NCBI GenBank assembly: GCA_036426205.1
Contig: CM071570.1
Location: forward strand, 137,382,356 to 137,446,355
Direction: 5' to 3'
Length of the DNA stretch: 64,000 nt
From: Ascaphus truei
Taxonomy: Eukaryota; Chordata; Amphibia; Anura; Ascaphidae
The translations under genes and the position numbers were made by a program. Each line of letters begins with the position of its first letter. Positions within the stretch are counted from its first letter, which is position 1. The notes beneath the pieces were generated by a model that ran no database searches, was not told the DNA's origin, and was given only the letters and a program-made list of their open reading frames with translations. This document shows positions 56,561-64,000 of this stretch, one piece after another.

Positions 56561-56840
56561 GAGGGGAATCCCCCCTCCCATCTCCTGTCACGCGGTGACA
56601 GGGGAAGCGGAAGCCGGAGGGGCATCCCCCCTCCCATCTCCTGTCCCGCGGTGACAGGGGAAGCTGAAGCCGGAGGGGAATCCCCCCTCCCATCTCCTGT
56701 CACGCGGTGACAGGGGAAGCGGAAGCCGGAGGGGCATCCCCCCTCCCATCTCCTGTCCCGCGGTGACAGGGGAAGCTGAAGCCGGAGGGGAATCCCCCCT
56801 CCCATCTCCTGTCACGCGGTGACAGGGGGAAGCCGGGACC
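56561..56840 (+). repeat. 56-bp tandem array of alternating A and B monomers
   Basis: Five monomers starting at 56561, 56617, 56673, 56729 and 56785. Monomers 1, 3 and 5 read GGGGAATCC and TGTCACGCGG; monomers 2 and 4 read GGGGCATCC and TGTCCCGCGG. So the array is A-B-A-B-A with a 112-base higher-order period. CCGGAGGGG and CCCCCTCCC halves can pair within each monomer. Confidence 0.9.
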
Positions 56841-57349
56841 GCGGGGTAAATATGCACTGATGCGGCGGCCATTTTTTTTTTAAATTAGCGCGACCCCGTT
56901 AGTAATGCGGTGGTCTCGGGGTGGACCCCGAGGACCGTGTTATAACGGGGTTTAGCTGTATATATATATGTATATATATATATTTTTATATATACTGTAT
57001 AATAAACACGAAAAATAAAAAGTATGCATTTATTCTACATGTATTCCAGTACATATGTGTATTCTATACCAGTACAGCATGTATTGTTTCAATACTCTTG
57101 TGATGTACAGTACTGAGCATGCCTACAGTATACAGTACAGTATACCTGGACAGTACTGTACAGTATGTTCTAGAAACACTATTTTGTTACAGTATCAAAG
57201 GAGACAATGGAACAATTTAAAACAAATCAACATTTTCTTTTATTGGTGGAGTAAGTACAAAAACATTTATTTACAAATACAATGTAAAAACATTTTAAGT
57301 GTACAGCAATTCAAAACATCAACAGGTGTATGGTTTACTGCTAGTGAAA

Positions 57350-57690
57350 ACATTTATGTACAGAAAGTCAAAACATTTACAGTCAGTCAGGACTGCACAA
57401 CTCCAGTCCTCGAGGGCCGCAAACATCCCCAGTTTTAAGGATAACCTTGAAAACCGGGCCTTTTTGCGGCCCTCGGGGACTGGAATTGTGCAGGTCCTGT
57501 GTACAGTAAGGAAAAACATTTCTTTATTAATACAAGTTAAAACACGCAACATCTCCTTTATTAAAGTACAGAAAGTCAAAACATGTACAGCACAACAGTA
57601 TGGTGTTATTAAAAAAAATTCTTTATTCATAAAATTTAAAAAAACGCAACATCTCCTTTATTAAAGTACAGAAAGTCAAAACATTTACAA
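57350..57690 (+). repeat. TTTATTAAAGTACAGAAAGTCAAAACAT repeats
   Basis: GTACAGAAAGTCAAAACAT occurs near 57358, 57567 and 57667. The last two are preceded by ACGCAACATCTCCTTTATTA. It lies downstream of the minus-strand gene and supplies AATAAAG signals on that strand. Confidence 0.7.
57388..57499. mobile_element. Palindromic hAT-type MITE
   Basis: The left end CAGGACTGCACAACTCCAGT and the inverse right end CAGGACCTGCACAATTCCAG face each other around a short centre, with CCTCGAGGGCCGCAAA and TTTTGCGGCCCTCGGGG inside. It resembles frog palindromic hAT MITEs; no clear 8-base duplication. Confidence 0.65.
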
Positions 57691-57790
57691 AAAATAAACA
57701 ACAGTTGAACAGTCACGCAAATTCGATCCCCACCAGATTGTCCTTCCAGGGCCGATGCCTTGTATGGCGCAAAATGCCATTAATGGAGCC

Positions 57791-59177
57791 TTAAACGATT
57801 TTCATTAAAGGATCTGAAATTGAAAAATAGCGCCGCAATTCCTCCACATTAGTCCTTCTTAAATTTTCAGGAAGCGCCCTTTTTTCGCGATTTCCTTCGT
57901 AGTTCACATTGTAGACCCACCCGCAGTACACCAAGTGGGACACATGTTGCTCAAAAATTTACATGGCATACTTCTGGGGTAAACCAGCACTCATCACCCT
58001 ATACTTCTCCCTGAGTGCCGGTGGCAGCTCGCGCAGGATGATGTCGGGCACCGTATCGATGCAAGCGTATGTAGGTTGGGTTCTGGGAGTGGGTGTTCTT
58101 CTGTGAGCGGGTGTGCTTGTGGCGGCGGGCAAGGGTAGGTTGTCTGGGAGGAAGCTTTCCTCCTGTCTTGGTCGCCGTGTTGTCTCCTGGCGTGGTCTTG
58201 ACGGGGTTGTCATGTTATCCTCCTCCTCAACGGCATACATGTACACAAATTCTTCTGGTGGAGGGGGTGCGCTTGGTGTTGGAAGGTGGTCGAAGGTCCC
58301 ATTCATCACATCCATGCCACCCTCCTGCTCCAGCGTCGGGGATACACATGAACACCGAGCAAATTATGTATCCCCGCTATGTCAGTCTCGATCTTCTCCA
58401 TCCGTTGATCCATCTTCTCCATCCGTTGATCCATATTTAGCATGGTCTCTAAAAGCAGATCTATCTTTACCAGCACAGTAGAGTTCCCGGGGATATCCAC
58501 ACTTAACCCATTGAGCATGTGGTCTAACGAGCTGGTTCTTGTGCATGGCGTGCTGTGGACATCTGGGTGGATGGGTGCTACGGAGGATGAGATGGGGATT
58601 CCATGGAGTATCGGCAGCGTCGTCGAAGAAGGATGGAGGAGGTGACCTGTGGATTTCCGGGAGAGAAGCGGCAGCGTCGTCGAAGAGAGATGGAGAAAGC
58701 GACCTGTGGATTTCCGGGCGAGAAGTGGCAGAGTCGTCTAAGCGTAATAGAGAAAGTGACCCGTGGATTTCAGGGGCACCAGCGGCAGCGACGTCAAAGA
58801 GCATTGGCGAAGATGGGCTGTGGGTTTCCGGGAGAGCGGCAGCAGCGTCGTGGACGAGTAGTGGAGAAGATGGGCTGTAGATTTCCGGGAGAGCGGCGGC
58901 AGAGTCGTCAAAGCGTAATCGAGGAAGTGGCCTGCGGGTTCGATGGGTTGGCTGCCATTTCTTTTGTGTTTAGTGTACATCACCGAATTTCTTCTCGACA
59001 TAATAAGGCTTACGTGTATTAAAACCCTTAGCCTTTGGGGTCAGCAGAAGGTTTTCTTTATTAGCCTTAGCCTGTCGCTTTGGCCTTGGCTTAGAAACAG
59101 CTGCCGCCTTTCGCTTTTTCTGTGCGATAGGCACGGCAGAGGCGAGTGGCTTTTGTGTCCGTAGACTCGGGGTTGAT
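57791..59177 (-). pseudogene. Basic/coiled-coil protein with possible BEN-like end
   Basis: Read right to left, coding-like stretches change frame several times. First a very basic part (QKKRKAAAVSKPRPKRQAKA), nuclear-localisation-like. Then 19-residue tandem repeats around LFDDAAASLPEIHRSLSP. Then a coiled coil (LLLETMLNMDQRMEKMDQRM). Then a Pro/Thr-rich segment (58315 down to 57959) ending LPPALREKYRVMSAGLPQKY. After one in-frame TAA it continues IFEQHVSHLVYCGWVYNVNY, EGN, REKRALPENLRRTNVEELRR to a TAA at 57791. The last part recalls a BEN domain; this is tentative. It is transcribed away from the transposase gene. It has decayed by at least two frameshifts and a stop. Confidence 0.45.
58617..58956 (-). 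repeat. 57-bp in-frame tandem repeat
   Basis: Six units of 57 bases, starting near 58617, 58676, 58731, 58788, 58845 and 58902. The period is a multiple of three and codes on the minus strand for 19-residue repeats (FDDAAxSLPEIHRSL). Codon-compatible length and conserved Pro-Glu-Ile-His suggest the repeat was translated. Confidence 0.75.
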
Positions 59178-59331
59178 CCATGGAAGCAGATGGCACAATG
59201 CAGTATCTGGACAAGGGCAAGTTCAGATACAGATCATCGAGTGGGAGGCTATGCAAAGTGTGTAACCTTTTATGCATAGCGACGAGGTACAGGTGTTAAA
59301 AGTGGGCGTACTCTAATGTGAGTCATTAACG

Positions 59332-59339
59332 TATAAATA
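59332..59339 (+). promoter_or_regulatory. TATA box of transposase gene
   Basis: TATAAATA lies 85 bases before the transposase ATG, in a gap of about 250 bases between the divergent genes. A CATAAAAGG on the minus strand near 59265-59273 could serve the opposite gene, which would make this a bidirectional promoter. Confidence 0.4.
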
Positions 59340-59423
59340 CACCATCCATTTTGTGGATTCACTGCACATTGACTAAACATCGAATATACATTCTTGTGTT
59401 TGTATTTCTTTCTATTCGCAGCA

Positions 59424-61038
59424 ATGCCTGTTAAAAAGATTTCTAAGGATCTCAGCATGAGAATTAAGGAGATGTACACGAGCGGACACCGAATTGCAGA
59501 TATCCAACGCTGGTTAGCTGCTTCTGGCCTCGTGCCGTCAAGCACCGTGTGCTATCATGCACACAGAAAAAACAAACAACGCACGAGGACACCAACGGTA
59601 ACTAACGCGTAAGTATATTTATATAACTATATAATACAGTATATCTATTATTGTTTATATTGCTGCATATTAATAGAACTATATATTGTGTAGATCTATC
59701 TAATTTTATAGTTATTTCGGTCTATTTATATAACTACAGGATATAATACCCGTATATCTTTGTTTATATTGCTGCATATTAATTGAACTATATATTGTGT
59801 AGATCTCTCATTTTATAGTTATTTCGGTATATTTATATAACTACAGTATATAAAACAGTATATCTATAGTTTATATTGAAGCATATTAATTGAACTATAT
59901 ATTGTGTAGATCTATCTCATTTTATACTATTTTAATGTAAATGATGTGCTGTACTTGTGGCCTACTGCACTGTAACTTACCGGATTGTTGTTTTTCTGTA
60001 CATTGTAGGGAGACAACTCTTCTGGTCGACAAAATAAGTGAAGAGAATGATGAGAAGAGTGCCTTAAGGGTCAAATACACTCTGCAGCAAAATCACAATC
60101 TCACTGTATCCAAGACCAGCATAAAGAAGATGAGACGCAGAATTGGATGGAAATATGGACGTGTGAGGTTAGTACTGGACACTACAGGAGGTTAAAGTGT
60201 TGTTTAAGAAACTGTACTGTACCTATAAAATTATTCCTTGTCATTACAAAACGTACCCTATGATAAGGGACGTTAACAAGATCGAGAGAGTGGTCCAGGC
60301 TGAGGATCTTCACTGACGAGTCTACTGTTTCGCTGGAGAGATTTGCCACCTTTGCATTCCACAAAAAAGGTCGCATATCTATGAAGCCGCGTCCAAAACA
60401 CTCAGTGAAGATGCATGTGTGGGGTGCCATCTCTAGGCGTGGACCAGGATGCATCGTCATCTTTGAAGGTAAAGTAAAATGTATGTCACACACTTTTGCC
60501 TTATGCACTGTACTGTACTAGTGTAGTTTTTTGAGCACTTTTCTTTTCTTGTTATAGGAATCATGAATAAAGCTTACTTCCAAGAGAAAATTGTGCCTGA
60601 GATTGTGGAATACATCACACGTGAGTTCCCGGATGTTCACGTTTCTACCAGGACAACGATCCGAAGCACACCGCGTCAACAGCGCATATTCTTGAGCGTG
60701 GTATCAACTGGGTGAAGACGCCAGCGGAGTAAGTGCGGTAACCGTGTCATTTTTTCCCACTGTTTTTACTGTGTACTGTATCTCTAACTAATTGTCCTTT
60801 TTTTCCCCCCTCCAATGACAGATCGCCAGACTTCAATCCTATCGAAATGGTCTGGCATCAGCTGAAGGACCATATCCGAAAAGTCATGAAACCCTCCAAA
60901 AAGGATGAGTTGGCGCAAGGCATAATGAGTTTTTAGAACGATGTACTCACCGTGGAACGATGCAATAAATATATTGACCATATTGCGACTGTGTTGCCCA
61001 TTGTGATCGCGCGTAATGGGCAAGCATCAGGAAGGTAG
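59424..61038 (+). pseudogene. Tc1/mariner-family transposase, five exons, decayed
   Basis: A cut-and-paste transposase. Exon 1, 59424-59608: helix-turn-helix (DLSMRIKEMYTSGHRIADIQ). Exon 2, 60009-60167: second helix-turn-helix ending RRRIGWKYGRVR. Exon 3, about 60249-60468: first catalytic Asp at 60315 (IFTDESTVSLE), then PRPKHSVKMHVWGAISRRGP. Exon 4, 60558-60728: second Asp at 60652 ([10 protein letters not shown]). Exon 5, 60822-61038: SPDFNPIEMVWHQLKDHIRK with the third acidic residue Glu. The GT/AG borders of introns 1, 3 and 4 keep phase (2, 1, 2). Damage: no clear acceptor for exon 3, about 50 bases lost near 60300, a one-base deletion near 60640, and TAG at 60934. Introns are unusual in this family. 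Only 32 residues separate the last two catalytic residues. Confidence 0.85.
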
Positions 61039-61775
61039 TATGTATAGTACTGTACTGTAGTATTGTAAGTACAGTATGACACAGGTAAGTATGGCACAGA
61101 TTTTTTTCCCTGAGAGAGCAGCACCAGCCATCTGGTTACAAAGTATTTAACAGTAGTCACAGTATACAGTAGTTCCAGTACAGACTAGTTTGACAGTACT
61201 ATGCAGCACACAATGCCATAGTACAGTATGCACATAACTGCACTAATTTTTTGTTTTCTTGTCTTTTCAGAAAAAAAGGATGGACTGGGAGAGAGGGGGG
61301 GGTATCGTGTAAAGCTTGTGAATTGTTTGTACAGTTAAGTGTATCTAAACTGCAGTCATGATGTACACAAAACCTCTCCGCTCTCAATGAACTACTGTAC
61401 TGTACACAGAATGAGGAAGAAGATAAAGACGGAAAAAATTATATTATTATAGATATATTATTATATATTATACATTATTAATTCATATTATTATCAATGT
61501 GCATTATTCATGATTATCCACCGGCCCTCAATTTTCATCTGACAGAAGAACTGAATAAAGACTGCATTTTGTATTATTCATGATTATTTGTATATTTGTA
61601 TTTTTTGTTCCTGATAAAATAAAATAAATATTTCTTTACATTCATGATAATCATAATCATTGACAACCCCCCCACCCCCACACCAAAGAAAAAGAAAGAA
61701 TGACCAAAAAGTGGTAATTTACTGCATCAACAACATGAATCAGATAATGTTTTTTTTAACTCTCAATTTCACAGT
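61039..61775 (+). other. Transposase 3' flank with AATAAA signals
   Basis: AT-rich, with AATAAA at about 61553 and 61625 and several TACAGTACTGTAC-like words. No other gene. Confidence 0.45.
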
Positions 61776-62957
61776 TCTGTGCAAATCAGATTTACATATC
61801 AAATTCGGGAAGGAATTATCAAAAGCGTTACCGTAAACAAAGCCTCAAAGGGTTGGGGGGGTGGATGGGTGAGTCATGCGCAGTAATAATCAGCTAGCTC
61901 CCTTCCCAAAGAGGATTACAGAGAGGTGACTCAAAGTCAACAATAGGATAATTAGGCACGCAGGCGCAGAGAGGTGATGCTCGGCTAGGGACGGACGATT
62001 AAAAACACAATGGCAAGCTTTAGAAACGGAATGGCTCTGGAGAGGTGTGGATAAGAGGTTCAAATCCTTGAGCAAGCCTTGTGTGTGTGCGTGGGGTAGG
62101 GGGGTACAGGGTACAGCTGCATGAAGGATTAGCTGTACTGCAGTTCAAAGAAATGACATATTTTCAAAAGGCAGGTCATCATAATAATTTGATCCCTACA
62201 CCCCCAAAAACATAAAAAGCACACAAATCAACCATGTGCAGTCAAACGCACAGTGTCGCAGTCAAAAGCTACAGCACAGATTGAAAATCGTAATATCAAG
62301 ATGGTTTAGGCATGCTTGTGGAGAAAAGAAAAATTAAAAATGAGGAGAAAAAAAATGTTTTTTTTTTTGGTCACTCACTCTTGAACTTCACAAGCAAGCA
62401 GTGGTGAAGTTACAGACGCATGCACAGTAATCATAAGCTATCAAGTAGGAATGTAATTGAAACCAGAAAGACACACATTCAAAGGAATGGTGTGGGAGAG
62501 GTGTACTGTACTGTAGATAAGATAAGAAGTTGAAATTCTGCAGTGCAGTAAATTATCCTGTGTGTGCGGGGGCGAGCCAGGGGAGAGCGCTGTATATGCC
62601 AAAATGTGATACTGTTACAGCACACGCCTATGTGTTTCAACAATTTTCAAATGAGACATACAGCACTGCACATGCATGTATAAATATGCAAATTTTTAAT
62701 TACTGCGCGCGCACACGCAGACTGTGTACCGACGTAGGTTGAACTGCTAAAGTATTAGACTTCGAAGACAACAGCTCGCGAACGCCCCCCTGAGTTTTTA
62801 GACGGTATTGCAGTATTGCAGACAGCACTAATAAAATGCTAATATTACGAGCGCTAAAATACCGCAATACACTCCGGGGGAAAAAAATAATGCATCTGCC
62901 CGCGGTTATCAGAGTTGCGCCACTACGGCCGCACTAGGGTAAAGGCGGCCGCCACTG
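61776..62957 (+). mobile_element. Dispersed repeat R1, copy 2
   Basis: Same order and orientation as 10338-11545, ending GGCGGCCGCCACTG followed by TA. The end region also has GTTGCGCCACTACGGCCGC and CCGCGGTTATC. If it belongs to the transposon with the genes at 57.8-61.0 kb, the CAGTGGCG inverse would be its terminal repeat, but I found no left partner. Confidence 0.7.
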
Positions 62958-63420
62958 TAATAAATATCCAAATCATATTAGCATGTGAGCTTTGGTATGG
63001 AATATGCTCACAGTATAGTTATAATATGATACTTGAATAAAGTATGACTTTTACTCACATACAGTAGAGCCCATACATTTCTACAAAACCAATTATATTA
63101 ATGGAGACCACTTAAATTGATATAACCATTGAATAAACATAAAATGACTATAAGTGCAGATCAATTCTGATACATATATATTTTCCAAATGGTATGAGGC
63201 ATATATAGATGTCAACCAATCCAGATACAATATCGAAAATAATAATAATTGTGATGGAACATAAGGTTATACAGAATACTACCTTGAAATGTCCCACTCA
63301 CACCTGTTCAGACATCAAATATATATTTGGGATAACACATGGAGGTTAGTAATTGATATGACAGATGTTAATTTTACATTAAGCTTTGGATTTGATTTAA
63401 TTTTGAATAAATGGACCCAG
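62958..63420. other. AT-rich DNA, probably Penelope 3' flank
   Basis: No gene. It lies downstream of the minus-strand Penelope fragment and may be its 3' untranslated part. Confidence 0.4.
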
Positions 63421-64000
63421 ATTCCAATCGGAATTTAAGCCTAAAGGGATGCGGGTCCTAAGGGTGATCCAAGATCCAAAATAGCTCTTGATGATCCAGG
63501 GTGTTAATCCTGTTGCCAAACAGGATTGGGGGTGGTACATGTTAGATACCAAGAAATGAAAAGGTATTAATGTTGCCCAGGCTGCAGGATGAAAAATGGA
63601 GGGACACTGACTGGGTGTGTTAGATCCCCTTTTGATATGAGTCGCATGTGTTCCATAATCCTCACTTTGAGGTCCCTGGTCGTGCGTTGCAAATACTGCT
63701 TACTACAGCCACAGGTCAGCAGGTAGATCACAAACTGTGTATTACAATTAATAAACTGTTTGGTACTGTGCCGCTGACCTGTTTCCTTGGAAGCAAACCC
63801 AGAGTCTGGTTTCATGTATTTACAAATTTTTCAATGAAGACATCTGAAGGAACCTTTCGGTAAGGACTGATCACTGGTATTTTTAGAGTAACAAAAACTT
63901 GGTGAAACATAATTTGCAATGGTCTTAGCTCGTTTGAATACAAACTTAGGGCCCGCCCTAAATATCTTATTGAGAGCTGGGTCCACAGATAGGACAATGG
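63421..64000 (-). pseudogene. Penelope-like element, GIY-YIG endonuclease end
   Basis: The minus-strand frame reads AGPKFVFKRAKTIANYVSPS, then a Cys-containing linker (CLH, stop, KICKYM) and RHSTKQFINCNTQFVIYLLT followed by CGCSKQYLQRTTRDLKVRIM and EH. The last part is the GIY-YIG endonuclease that follows the RT in Penelope-like elements. One TGA (63831-63833) replaces an expected Cys of the linker. The RT lies outside the window. The fragment supports the Penelope reading of the hammerhead-bearing repeats. Confidence 0.8.

Larger units (their letters stand above)
55441..56958 (+). mobile_element. Tigger/pogo-like non-autonomous element
   Basis: Terminal inverted repeats CAGCTAAACCCGTTATAA and (inverse of the right end) CAGCTAAACCCCGTTATAA, within TA-rich flanks, match the CAG...TATAACGCGG style and TA target of pogo/Tigger elements. 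No transposase. It is filled by a CACTGCACA-type simple repeat (55550-56300), a G-rich stretch and a 56-bp tandem array. Confidence 0.7.

Noticed and set aside
56561..56840. 56-bp units considered as CRISPR-like or coding repeat
   Set aside because: Units abut directly with no spacers, and 56 is not a multiple of three, so no stable repeat protein.
1..64000. tRNA, snRNA or rRNA genes
   Set aside because: I looked for clover-leaf A/B boxes and conserved rRNA or snRNA words by eye and saw none that held together; a tRNAscan or Rfam run would be decisive.

Overview
The window looks like a repeat-dense intergenic stretch of a vertebrate genome, most likely a frog (anuran amphibian). Reasons: the mix of a Gmr1-type Ty3/gypsy element, an L1/Tx1-type LINE with an intact 1267-residue ORF2, CR1/L2-like LINE copies, a Penelope-like fragment with a GIY-YIG domain, several hammerhead-like CTGANGA...GAAACGCGT motifs, and hAT, Tigger-like, TTAA-class and Tc1/mariner DNA transposons. 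There are no bacterial-style operons. I cannot name the species.

Layout. 1-2.3 kb: AT-rich DNA ending in a hammerhead-bearing repeat and a hAT terminus. 2.36-10.23 kb: an LTR retrotransposon with gag, protease, integrase, RT and RNase H in that order (integrase before RT), flanked by LTRs of very unequal length. 10.3-11.5 kb: copy 1 of a dispersed repeat whose second copy lies at 61.8-62.96 kb. 11.6-24.1 kb: GC-rich, minisatellite-filled non-autonomous elements, a small octamer-bearing repeat in three copies, a hammerhead element with 190-bp direct repeats, and a hAT-like element. 24.2-32.17 kb: an L1/Tx1 LINE. 32.68-39.24 kb: a CR1/L2-like LINE split by four insertions, one carrying a further insertion. 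39.3-52.9 kb: mostly unrecognised AT-rich DNA with MITEs, candidate solo LTRs, a second CR1/L2-like copy and an L1 scrap.

52.9-63.0 kb is the most unusual part. It holds a two-exon reading frame for a divergent forkhead (winged-helix) domain, a Tigger-like MITE containing a 56-bp tandem array of alternating subtypes, and a divergently arranged gene pair. The minus-strand member encodes a basic, coiled-coil, repeat-containing protein with a possible BEN-like C-terminus. The plus-strand member is a five-exon, decayed Tc1/mariner-family transposase. Repeats around the forkhead frame and downstream of the transposase recur elsewhere in the window, so some or all of these genes may be cargo of a large DNA transposon. 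That is a hypothesis. The window ends inside a Penelope-like fragment on the minus strand.

The only long uninterrupted coding regions are the two LINE ORFs and the forkhead exon. The other coding regions are decayed.
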